Source of the DNA: Rosa chinensis
Lineage: Eukaryota > Streptophyta > Magnoliopsida > Rosales > Rosaceae
Direction of reading: 5' to 3'
DNA length: 64,000 bases
Assembly: GCF_002994745.2 (NCBI RefSeq)
Contig: NC_037090.1
Span: 28,936,501 to 29,000,500, forward strand
Both the position numbers and the translations under genes were made by a program. Positions 1-10,386 of this stretch are shown here, piece after piece; within the stretch, counting starts at the first letter, position 1, and each line of letters opens with the position of its first letter. A model generated the notes under the pieces. It was not told the origin of the DNA. It searched no databases and saw only the letters and a program-made list of their open reading frames with translations.

Positions 1-1815
1 GAAAAGGAATTCCCGCTCACTGTCTATCATGAACTCTGCGTACGTGGCGAATGAATTCAGGTCGCTCACGGGAGCCTCTCCCCCCTCGACAGCGGGAGCC
101 TTGGGCGGACCTTGTCGCGCCTTCTTCTGTTGGCGGGCCCCAATGGTCTCCACATCATCCTCCTCTTCCTCATCGGCGGAGTCGTGTTGACGACGCCTTC
201 GCTGAAGCACCCGTGTGCTTCCAGCAGTACCAGGCCTCGACTCCCTTGCCGGTTGCTCCATCCCAGCTGCGGTGCTGGTCCCTACTCGCTTCCTCTGAGG
301 CCCACGATGGGTGGCGGGCTCCCTCTCTTTCTGTGGCGCGGCGGTATTAAACCTCTTCTCCCCGCCTGTCACGCTGCCCCCGGCTTGGGCGACGGGCAGG
401 CCGTCATCACCAAGGTGGGAGTGATGCGGCATAGGTAGTGTCACCGGAACCTCGGACTGGCTCAACTCTAGTGTTTCCGGATTCACCACCGTCTGCTGAG
501 CCGCCAGCCCGGTTGCATACATCGTCTCTAGGAAATTGTCGATCTCCGCACGGTCCATAGCTCTGGCAAAGGCGTCGCGGCTTCGCATGTTACCCGGCGG
601 CGTTTCTAAAAAAAAAAAAAAACAACAGGTTAGCCTGGGACAATATGATTGAGCAAACAGTGTGATGGGGACTTCTTACCAACGGCACGTGTCAGGCGTA
701 GGTCGACCAGCAACTCCCAACCGGTGAGGAGGCGAAAGTCCAGCAGGTTGCGATTCCGCCAACAGCCTCTGATACGAGCCACGCGACACTCTTCTTCACT
801 CGTCAAGTTGTAGCGCAAGCCCGCTGCACAAACAAATTGTAATCGTTAGAAGAGTACAAAAGGTGTGGCCAAAGGGAAATCACCAGTTATGTTCGGCGGG
901 GACCGGCGAACAACCTCGAATAGGCTGAAACTTCGACTTAATCCTAAACGTTGGCTCCCCCTCGTTGGACCCGACTTGATATTCCCACCCTGCCGCGGCC
1001 ACACAGAAGGTCCCCCGCCAGTAGGACATGGAGTCCCTCAGATTCTCGATCAGCTTCGGCGCTCCCACACGCCGACTCAAATTCACCTGCCCCCTGCAGC
1101 CTTGACGCTTCACATACACCAGTTAGTAGAAGTGCAGCACTTCCGCCATGGTTGGTTCTTCACAACCAGACAGCCGCCATAACGAGTTCAGCGCTAGCAT
1201 TAACCGCCACATGTTGGGGCAAATTTTCCCGAACGCAAGGCCGAACTCGTACACCAAAATTTGTAGGTTGGGCACCAGTGGGAATGTCACTCCTTGGCGG
1301 AATATCGCCTCATGCACGGTGGCAGACCCCTCTGGCAGCATCGATGCCTTCTCGTCCACCGTCGGCGGACGCAGCTTTACCACGCCCGGCAACCGGTACA
1401 TCCCTTTCAACCGATTGATGGCGACATCGTTCATCTGCCCTCCTGCCTCGTCAACAAAGGTACCTTCGGAAAGAACCCATGCTGACTCGGCATTCTCTCC
1501 TGCCACATCTACCCCGCCAGCGGAACCATTGGCGGCACTGCTACTAGCTAGCCGCTCGTCACGCCTATTTTTCGCAGCGGCCGCTTCCCCTGCCCTAGAA
1601 CTCTCAAGACGCGAAACACGACCCATGGCTACTTCGGTATTATTTGTAGCGGCTCAACCTCTAGCGGTTCTGGCAGTGAGGTTCCTGCATGGGCAGATGG
1701 ACGCAACGAGTCAATAAATATTTTATCCGCCGCGCTGAACGACACGTCAGACCCGGAATCCTCACTACTCGAAATCTCTATGACGTTAGCCATCCCAAAC
1801 CCTAAAACCCACACC
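1..1815 (-). pseudogene. Antisense ORF of a Tat-type Ty3/gypsy element, putative gypsy-type transposon domain, degenerate
   Basis: Read leftward. A short acidic opening segment (start near 1790, motif MANVIEISSSEDSGSD) is followed in another frame by a 167-residue segment (1626-1123), an in-frame TAA near 1121, and continuation of the same frame to about 880. The section containing FRQGVTFPLVPNLQILVYEF and FGKICPNMWRLMLALNSLW resembles the plant 'putative gypsy type transposon' family (PF04195, judged by eye). An intron and a small exon (823-680) with proper GT/AG borders follow, then an exon from about 605 to the window edge with stops. The ORF lies opposite to the LTR at 3621-4137, the arrangement known for antisense ORFs of some Tat elements. 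The frameshift and stops make it a relic. Its role in the element is not known to me. Confidence 0.6.
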
Positions 1816-2545
1816 AGTTAGCACAAACACAGATCTAGCCTATTCTTACATCAGTTATAGCCAAAAACATCATCAACAGTTTACCCAGAAAACACCAAAA
1901 CAAGAACAAACAACCCCAAACACCTAACCCAGATTCAACCATCTAGTAAATCCCCAAAACCCACTTTTCACTCAGGGCATGCCAAACAAGAGCAGAACAC
2001 CCCAAAATCAAGAAACCAAAAAAAAAAAAAAAACTGACAGAAGCAAACACACAGAAATTCAATGGAACAGGGATGGGATTCAGAACACCAACCTCAAAGG
2101 TGAAATCTTTGGTGTGATTGAAGGCGCTTGTCTTCACCGGTGAAGGCCTCGTACTCAAGATCCGATAACTCAACAGATTTCGTCCCTCGGAACTCTCTTT
2201 GCAAATCGCACAGAGCTTGAAGACGACGACTCGGGTTTGAAGCTTTCACAAAGTGTCAAATCTCGCTAAAGTTCCCCCCCTTTTATGTCAACATCAACGC
2301 GTTCTAAGCCGTCCGCTCCACAACGACATCACACACTAGCCGTACACGTGTCGCAAGTCTCCACTTACTCTCCGAATTAACCGAGGAGTCGCCTCGGTTA
2401 CGAAATCCATAATTACTATCATTAATGGCGAGAAGACTACCAGGCTTAGGAGACAAGCCTCCGCACGCTAACCCTCTAAGGGTTGGACACGTGTTCATCA
2501 CCACCAGACGAAGCGTCTAGTGGAAGTAACCACTTGGGATGAATT
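1816..2545. other. 5' flank of the antisense TE gene
   Basis: No coding signal is convincing here. On the minus strand a TATA-like ACATAAAAGG sits near 2280-2289, about 470 bp upstream of the first ATG of the antisense ORF, so this stretch may hold its promoter and leader. Several A-rich runs occur. The short minus ORFs here have no recognisable domain. Confidence 0.35.
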
Positions 2546-2556
2546 CACCAACCGTA

Positions 2557-3050
2557 CGAAGTCTCCGCTGAGCGAAACCCCGCCAGCAGAACTTCTCCCT
2601 CATCATTTCCCAAGCGACGAAGTCTCCGCTGAGCGAAACCCCGCCAGCGGAACGTCTCCCTTGTCACCTCCCAAGCGACGAAGTCTCCGCTGAGCGAAAC
2701 CCCGCCAGCGGAACTTCTCCCTTGACATCTTCCAAGCAACGAAGTCTCCGCTGAGCGAAACCCCGCCAGCGGAACTTCTCCCTTGTCATCTTCCAAGAGA
2801 CGAAGTCTCCGCTGAGCGAAACCCCGCCAGCGGAACTTCTCCCTTGTCATTTCCCAAGCGACGAAGTCTCTGCTGAGCGAAACCCCGCCAGCGGAACTTC
2901 TCCCTTGTCACCTCCCAAGCGACGAAGTCTCTGCTGAGCGAAACCCCGCCAGCGGAACTTCTCCCTTGACATCTTCCAAGCGACGAAGTCTCCGCTGAGC
3001 GAAACCCAGGCAGCAGAACTTCTCCCTTGCCATCCTGCAAGCGGGGCGTC
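2557..3050. repeat. 61-bp tandem array, about 8 copies, in the Tat 3' UTR
   Basis: The motif GAAGTCTCCGCTGAGCGAAA recurs at exact 61-bp spacing (unit starts near 2557, 2618, 2679, 2740, 2801, 2862, 2923, 2984), with only a few substitutions between copies. Because 61 is not a multiple of 3, several frames stay open and give repetitive minus-strand ORFs, which I regard as artefacts. The array lies between the antisense ORF and the polypurine tract. This is the hypervariable 3' UTR position where Tat/Ogre elements are known to carry satellite-like tandem repeats. Confidence 0.9.
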
Positions 3051-3620
3051 TTCCGCTACACACCTCTAGCTGAACCCCTTTTTTCATCTTGCACGTTGCG
3101 TGCTTTGTTCAGCGCAATATCGCTCAATAAAGTACTGCCAGGCAAGTCTACTGGACGCTGCTTCCTGCTGCAGTCAGCGGGGGATATCCGCCAGCGGCGA
3201 ATCCCGAGGCCACGCCTCACTCTGACAACGACCGCCACGCGGCGTTACGGTCAGACGGTCCCTACGGGACACGGGGACTTGTCAAAAGGTCTAGACGGCC
3301 CTGATCAGGCACGTTGACCCCCGTCACCCGGGTACTAAGATTGGGTTCGCTACCCAACACCCTCTGATCCGTGCAGCTCCCCCTCAACAAACAATTCGCC
3401 GACCATCCGGAGGTCTATCTTAGCCGGGGAGTGGGGGACTCCCTGGGGGGCCTAGCAGGGGCCCACCCGAAAGGTTATAAAACGTTTGCTCACTAAATCC
3501 ATGGTTGACAACGCACTGACGCTAATTATGCTCTTGCAAGTCTAGCAGAAGAAAACGCTTCAAACCGCCGAACAACTCCCCAACCAAGATTGCCCTCCTT
3601 GACTGGGGACTTGGGGGACT
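3051..3620 (+). other. Tat element 3' UTR ending in polypurine tract
   Basis: Unique sequence between the tandem array and the LTR. It ends in CTTGGGGGACT (about 3610-3620) directly before TGTACATACG. The same purine tract and LTR start occur at the LTR near 58450 and, in reverse, near 56748, so the assignment as polypurine tract rests on three examples in this window. No gene is seen. Confidence 0.6.
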
Positions 3621-4137
3621 TGTACATACGTGTACATTTGCAAGCATAATTATCTATAATGGGCCACACTCATTGTACCGCCAAAGGTACTAATTCCAAC
3701 CAAAGGAATGACATACAGGTACACTGCCAGGCGGGCTACAACCTCAGCGTCGGATCACCCTCAGATCACCACCGACGCGCCGCCACGCGCCTTGCCAAAA
3801 TGGCATAAGTAGCTCCCAGAGCTGGGAACTGAAACACCTTAGTCCCACATCGAAAACAAAGAGAAGAACCTCCTATTCCTCATCTATAAAAGGTTCTCTC
3901 CTCTCTCCTCATTAAGGACGCATTCAATACTTACCTACTGTTACTTTGTCAGCGTAAATACATTGACTAACTTAGGCATCGGAGAGTTGAAGACCGCCCA
4001 GCGCGGTCTCTCTCTGACGCCCCTTTGTAATTTACTTGACAGGTAGCGGAAGCTGTGATAGCATCACGAGTATCGATCCGCCCACCGGATCAGCGTTAAC
4101 AAAGGTTCAGCTACCGCCGAACTTTTAGACGTTAACA
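3621..4137 (+). mobile_element. Tat-type LTR (3' LTR), about 517 bp
   Basis: It starts TGTACATACG right after the polypurine tract and probably ends GTTAACA at 4137. The right end is my best guess because the partner LTR lies outside the window. A TATA box (CTATAAAAGG, about 3885-3894) is followed by the downstream block TTAGGCATCGGAGAG, which is also present as CAGGCATCGGAGAG in the LTR at 58450-58925. Transcription would run rightward, opposite to the upstream ORF. Confidence 0.65.
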
Positions 4138-4185
4138 GCTAATTTGCCTAGTGAATTAGTAACTGTCAATTCACTATTTATCCAA

Positions 4186-4408
4186 CTACATAGTGTGGTG
4201 TGTTGGTCGAGCGGTCTAGTCTGGAACCCACAGGTCTAGCGTTTGAATCTCAGCTTCACTCCGTGGCCAGCAGATTTGAGGGACCTAAGTTGATTAAACC
4301 CCAAGGTTCGTGCGTCTGCTGTGCAGTGATTAATCCAGCTACGCTGGGATACACTGCATGAGGGTGTGTGTGGTTACTATTGTCGTCCAAACCTCAAAAA
4401 AAAAAAAT
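4186..4408 (+). mobile_element. tRNA-derived SINE with 16-bp target duplication
   Basis: The left end has a tRNA-like pol III promoter: A-box-like TGGTCGAGCGG near 4204 and B-box-like GCGTTTGAATCT near 4239. The right end has a short A tail. A perfect 16-bp direct repeat, TTCACTATTTATCCAA, flanks it (4170-4185 and 4409-4424). A second family member lies reversed at 63697-63919. Confidence 0.88.
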
Positions 4409-4424
4409 TTCACTATTTATCCAA

Positions 4425-4880
4425 AATTGACGACCGCCTCCAATTACACAAGGCACTAAGGAAATGCAATGCGTGCCAATCCAATATTCACACTTCAAAT
4501 TTAAGATTTTTACCTTACAAATTTAAGTTAAAAAAGTTACTGTTGTCATTTAATTACCATCATTGAATTGAAGATTCATTAGTTGTAAGTAAATGATCGT
4601 TGGTAATAACAAAACTAGAAATTAGCAGAAGACCCACATATTTGTGGAGCCCACCGCCAAGGTCAGGCAATCTGGTGACCAATTTTCAGTCACCCAATTA
4701 GTCGACTAGGTGGGGGCCAACAATTAGAGTGGGTGCGTTCATCTTCTTGTCCTTATCACCGTATTGGTTACCCAATTATAGCATGAGTGCAATTGCTATA
4801 GGTAATACCCGATGTATTTTAAAAAATGAAAAAAAAAAAAAGAATAGTACGAAGAGATTGGTAAAAGTTTCGTTAGTTTT
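4425..4880. other. AT-rich intergenic DNA, no gene seen
   Basis: No ORF with domain character and no repeat structure could be resolved here. The short ORF overlapping the SINE tail (about 4366-4566) is not supported by any motif. Confidence 0.4.
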
Positions 4881-5637
4881 CTTGACATACAAATAGAGGA
4901 AGGGTGAGATTGTTCAATAATTATTTTACGATCTTGGTGGTTATTCGGTGTTTGGAAATATTTTTTTAAATTTTTCTAGAGGTGAAATCTTCAAATTGTG
5001 GACTCGAGAATAGAGCACACGATGTGATGAGTTGTAAGAGTTTTCAGGAAATTTTTCATACACTCGAGATATTTATTATGATTTTCCAAAGTTTCAGAAT
5101 TATGGAAAATTAATTAAGAAAAAAAGAAAATTTTCGTGGTGTAATCTGCCTCGTTGAAATTAACCATCGCTTGATGATAGTCGCTGAAAATCAATTAATG
5201 GAGAACTATATAAAGGCTGAGATCAATGCTGGAGAGAGCTCTAGAAGCTTCAAGGCTTTTGACCTGTTTCAGTGATCTCAACGACCCGCAAAGGGACCTA
5301 ACGGAAAATCCTCCGTACGGCGCGCTAGTCCTCACCGCGGTTCAACCTCCAGTCTTGGTTTGCTCAATCGATGGGTGAGGAAGGAGTATCAAAGCTCGAA
5401 AGATTCGGGTATTCCGGGTGTTCTTCGGCAAATTTCGGCGGTTCTTCTGCAAATTCTAGCGACGGTTGGTTGTGCATGAGGTGAGAAACTTGATTCTCTC
5501 GTCAAGATCTATGTCCTGGTATAGTTGTTTGTCAGTTTAATTCAGTTCTGAACGAATTGGTTTCTTGGGTGTAATGTTGTCTTCTCTACTCAAGAATCTG
5601 AATTATTTTCAAATAAATGCGGGGTTGGGGTGTTACA
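4880..5637 (+). mobile_element. Partial chromovirus-like LTR (right end)
   Basis: The stretch ends GGGGTTGGGGTGTTACA at 5637, a right-end style typical of plant Ty3/gypsy chromovirus LTRs that start TGTAACACCCC. A TATA box (CTATATAAAGG) lies near 5207. The left border was not found, so it may be truncated. No target duplication was identified. Confidence 0.4.
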
Positions 5638-5924
5638 CTCTAATAGCTAGATATTACTCCCAGCTCACAAAAATAAGTGATGACAGCTGACAAGGACTAA
5701 CACTACACTACCTACCCTGATAAACGATATAAACCTTAGTTTAGAGAACAGCTCACAAGAATAGTTTCCTAGCTATATTAGGAAAGCATATAATTTAAGA
5801 ATTAGAGAAATGATTAGCAATGTCATTGCATCATACCACCCTCCCCCTGTCAAAATATTGTGTTTCTCCTCGTGAGAACACATTTTCAAAAGCCATATTT
5901 GATACCATTATTTGGAAATTGATA

Positions 5925-6716
5925 ATGTCAAGGCTATGTCTTTTGAGAATAACTCTAGTAGTATGTTTGGGATGTTAGAGGTTGATATGTTGATTTCATA
6001 TTCTTCCCTCTTTCATAAGGTTTGATATTGATTGAAGGACTTGGGTATTACTACTCAAGAATGCTATCAAACTAGGTCGAGACCATGGTTTATTGAAGGT
6101 GATTTGAACCAAACCCTAGCCTCGATAGTAAAATGAAATCATAAGGAAGAACATGAGGTGTGCGGCTAGCCAAACTGGCTGGATTAAGGATGTTATTACT
6201 ATTGTTGAGCGGCATCACTTATAGAGGTTACTGCTTGTACTCATCCTTTTATAGTGACTAAGTGCAAGTTAGACATGTGCTCTTCCAACGTAGCCTTGTC
6301 AGTAAGCAACCAAGGCAACCATTATGTCAAGGTTATGTCTTTTGAGGGTTACTCTAGTGGTATGCTTGTGTATGTTTGCGATGATAGAAGTTGACATGTG
6401 GATTTCATATTCGTCCCTATTTCATAAGGTTTGATATTGATCAAAGGACCTGGGTATTACTACTCAAGATTACTATCTAACTAGGTCGTGACCATGATTC
6501 ATTGAGGTGATTTGAACCAAACCGTAGTCTCGACAGTAAATTGAAATCAAGAGGAAAAATCTGAGGTGTGCGGCCGGCTTAAATGGCTTGATTGTGGATG
6601 TTATTACTGTTGTTAAGCAGTATAACTTGGAGATGTTACTGCTTGTAGTCATCCTTTTATAGTGACTAAGTGAAAGTTAGACATGTGCTCATCCAATGTA
6701 GGCTTGTTAGTAAGCC
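5925..6716. repeat. 397-bp tandem duplication
   Basis: Two diverged direct copies start ATGTCAAGGCTATGTCTTTT (5925) and ATGTCAAGGTTATGTCTTTT (6322). They share many blocks, such as the TTTGATATTGAT, GGTATTACTACTCAAGA and GACATGTGCTC segments. Small substitutions and indels break any ORF. It contains no recognised gene and looks like a duplicated piece of an old repeat. Confidence 0.85.
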
Positions 6717-6841
6717 AGGCTAGCCCACGACCAATACAATGCAACCAAGGAGGTTTTTTGGGCCTCATTTTGAGGCGGAAGTTCGCAGTTCGCAGTGCCC
6801 CCCCCCCCCCGCCACAGAGCGCGCGCGCACACATAGAGGCC

Positions 6842-7190
6842 AGTTTTGAGGCGGACGTTCACAGTGCCACAAAAGTGCGGACGTCCATGCTTCTGACATG
6901 ATCAGGTACCAATGGCACTGCGGCTGTTGTCGATAGAGACCTTGGGCATTCAGGACGGTGTCACCATGAAGATGTAGGCCAAGGAGATCGAGGTCGAAGG
7001 TTCTGGGCAACTACCTCACTTGAAACTTCAAACTTGATCAAGGTGGACTGGAAACTAGTAGCCGGTGAGTCTGCTCAAGATCAACGTCTGGTCTCCGTTC
7101 GTCAAGAGCCACACCGCCGTCGAAGGCTGATTGAGTCAGAAGCATGGATGTCCGCACTTTGCAACACTGCGGACGTCTGCTTCTGATCCT
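6842..7190. mobile_element. Small TIR element of the GCGGACGTC family
   Basis: The left arm (about 6848-6897) and right arm (about 7136-7185) are inverted copies sharing AAGTGCGGACGTCCATGC-type sequence and GCTTCTGAC. The element is roughly 350 bp with arms near 45 bp and no transposase. A related GC-rich element lies at 24073-24482. A clear target duplication was not found. An (AC)n microsatellite follows at 7196-7221. Confidence 0.6.
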
Positions 7191-7489
7191 CTTCGTACAC
7201 ACACACACACACACACACATATGTGTTAAAAAAAAACAGCAAAAAAGAAAAAAAAAAAAAAAAGATGCAGAACTGCAGAAGCTTCGCTAAATGACATTGA
7301 TGAAAATCGACCCTGTGACTCTTATTTCCATTGAGGCCTCAACTTTGACTATCTTTTACTTTGTATTTTTAAGTTAAACATCCCAAAATTTTCTCATTCT
7401 TCATAATTTGGGTTCAGAAAAGAAGATACCCAAAAATTTTGCTGTCACTTTCACCAATTTGGACTAAAATGGAACGTTGGCTGCTGAAA

Positions 7490-8720
7490 CATGAATTTTT
7501 CTAGTCATCTAATGGTCAAGTTTGTGAAAAGAAATGGCTAGTCTATTCAAAAGATCTAGATAGAGTCTTCTGTTTTTGTTGCAAGCTATTTTATGCAAAG
7601 AATAGTAGAAGTCAATTAGCTAATTGAGGACTTAGAGATTGGAAAATCTTAGTGACTAGCTTAAAAGTCATGAAAGAAGTATTCAAGATGTGTAGTTGGT
7701 TTGAGTTAAGGGAAAGACTCTTAAAGAATAAGACAATTGATAGAACTCTACAACAAGTTAACAAAGAAAAAGTTCATCGGAGAAAAGTATTTAGAAGATT
7801 ATTGCAGTTTTTAAAGGTCTTTCTAAAAACAACTTGGCATTTCGTAGAACAAATGAGAAGATAGGTGAAGAAAATAACAAATTTTTTTTTAGCTTTATCG
7901 AGATAATTGGAGAGTTTGATCCAAAATTGAAAAAACATCTTTGGCGTATAAAAAATGATGAAATTCATAGTCATTATCTAGGACCTAGAATACAAAATTA
8001 ATTGATAGAGTTGTTAGCTTGTGAAATTAAAAATGAAGTCCTAAGAATAGTGAAAGAGGCAAAATACTTTTTTATCATTCTCTATTGTACTCCTGACATT
8101 AGTAAAAAAGAAACAATGTCATTGATTTTGCAATGTGTGGATATACAAAAACCTCAACAAAAGTAGAAGAATATTTCTTAGAGTTGTTAACAATAGATTA
8201 TACCAGTGGAAAAAGGACTTTTTGATGAACTTATAAGTGTTATAACCAAACTAGAACTTGATATTATAATGTCAGAGGGTAAGGGTATGATAACGGGTTT
8301 AACAAGAAGGGAAAACATCAAGGTGTCTCAAAAAGATTGTTAGAAATTAATCCAAGAGCATTCTACACACCATGTGGCTCTCACAATCTTAATCTTGTGT
8401 TTTCTGACATGATCAATTCTTTGTCCTAAAGCTAAAACATTTGTTGAAATAGTACATAAAATATATAAATTATTTTCTTCTTCAACAAAGAGGTGAAAAG
8501 TTTTAGAAGATAATTTAAGTTGTTTAACTTTGAAAGCATTGGCTACAACACAGTGGGAAAGTCGGTTAGAAAGTGTCAAAACTATTAAATATCAAAGTCC
8601 ACAAATTAGAGCTACTTTACAACAATTGGCAAATACAAATGACTTAGATGGTGCGCACTAAAATGTGAAGCTAAAACGTTATAAGCAAATTATGCTTTTG
8701 AAAACTTTGAATTTTTATTA
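7490..8720 (+). pseudogene. hAT transposase remnant (TTF-type/DUF4371-like, ZMYM1-like)
   Basis: Plus-strand translation in shifting frames gives family-typical blocks: GYDNGFNKKGKHQGVSKRLL then EINPRAFYTPCGSHNLNLVF near 8286-8400, and LTLKALATTQWESR near 8525-8565. These match the core of plant zinc finger MYM-type/DUF4371 hAT transposases, by eye. Many stops and frameshifts occur (for example TAA near 8000 and 8660). Only short ORFs survive, such as 7652-7864. It is a dead domesticated-looking or mobile relic, and its TIRs were not located. Confidence 0.75.
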
Positions 8721-9189
8721 GGCATGGTATCATATACTATATCTTGTTGATTTGGTTAGTAAAAAAGTTACAATCTAAAAGCATGGATATTGGCGGTGGC
8801 GGAGCGATGAGGGATTCAGACGGGCCCCAATACCTGATCTAAAATTTATAAAAAATAAAATAGATATGTTATTGTTCAATATATTGTATTGGTTAGAAAC
8901 TCCTTACAACTCGTTAATTGGTGATTGGGCTCTAACCTCTTTGTTTTAATTGGTTAAGCTTTTGTTATTTAATGAACAAAAACTCCTCATCAATAAAAAA
9001 AGTTCTGGAAGCTTGGCTTCTCTTTTCCTTTAATTAGTATGTTCACTGAAAATTTCTGTTAGCTCTCTTCAGATTTGTGGTTTGTTTCTTTTCGGTTATG
9101 AATTTGTTTTTGAAAGTATTATGATTAGGCCAGGGGCGGAGGGATGAAGGGGCACCTGTGACGTGCCCCAGTTATGTTTCTTGCAAAAG

Positions 9190-9236
<47 letters not shown>

Positions 9237-9894
9237 ATTTTGATCAAAGCGAAGCTTCGTTTTGAAATTAAAGTGCGCATTTAGATTTTAGGCTCACTTA
9301 TCGGTTGTATATCCGCATCTCGACCGTTCATTTTTTAGGTATTAATGTATAGATCATCTCTGTAAATTTTCAGCTAAATTGATAATCGTTAAGGTATCTA
9401 ACTCACTTAAACCAATGGACGAACTGAATCTGTCTAACCTGAACCGTACTAGCTTTAAGGCAGTTAGCAATGCCTTAACAATCATTAATTTGGATAATAC
9501 ATGGCTGATTATATAACTTCGTACTGTCTGTTGCTCGATCTAGTAATGGTGCAGGAGACTAAGATAGATAGATTAATCCTTGGTTTTAAATTAACCTTCC
9601 CCTTTTAATTTAATTTTGCTTTAGGTTCGCGCGAAGGTCGTCGATCGTTGCTTTTCTAGTTCGTTGACTTGTTGGTAATAGTCGTATTCCATCTATGCCG
9701 GTTAATTAAAGAATTATATATTCTCCGACCTAACTGACCAAATGGTCAAATTCATGACAAATTCAGTGAATCTTCAGAATACTATGCAAATGCACTTTAT
9801 ATATATAGAAAAAGCTCTAAGCTAAACAACGAACAACTAGATCACAAACAAACTGAGCTTTTAAAAAAAAAAGAAAGTTGAATGGTGTGCATCT

Positions 9895-9939
<45 letters not shown>

Positions 9940-10386
9940 CAGGTTCATTCTTTTATAAACAGATTATAATTCCATATTGATACAAATTTTAAGTTGAATT
10001 GATTTATTTAGACTAAAGCGGTTCATACATTAATGTATAAGTTATAAGTTTGGTGATTACATACAAAGAAGCTAAACCAAAAGAATTCTTGCTTGCTAGC
10101 TAACTTTCCTTTATTTATATACGTATAAATAATCCATATTTCTGGAATAGAAGAATTATTGATATCGACGTGTTACAATATACACAACAATTGTTTCCCC
10201 GCCTATCAGGGTTTTATTTCAATACAAAGAATTAAAGAATGATCAAGTATGTTGGATCATTTTCCCCCATACCTTGAACTACAAGAAACTGCTACTTAAA
10301 CAGTTAATGCAAATGAAAGAATAGAAAAGTCTGTTTGTGTAACATATATGTATAGAGGCATTCAGAATTTTTGGATATAATATGTA
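8721..10386. other. Intergenic DNA with two (TA)n microsatellites
   Basis: Pure TA runs occupy about 9193-9234 and 9898-9939. A pair of similar short blocks (GGCGGAGCGATGAGGG near 8809 and GGGGCGGAGGGATGAAGGGG near 9135) suggests old TE edges. The end near 10386 is the 3' flank of the patatin gene. No gene is seen. Confidence 0.5.

Noticed and set aside
1123..1626. Ordinary host gene
   Set aside because: Premature stop, frameshift, and its position between a Tat LTR, polypurine tract and tandem array point to a retroelement ORF.
2545..3040. Minus-strand repetitive ORFs and a possible CRISPR-like array
   Set aside because: Repeats are contiguous 61-bp units without distinct spacers, in a plant retroelement. 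ORFs are open only because of the repeat.
4190..4260. Possible tRNA gene
   Set aside because: A and B boxes are present but the acceptor and anticodon stems do not close, and the unit continues to an A tail with a 16-bp duplication, so it is a SINE.
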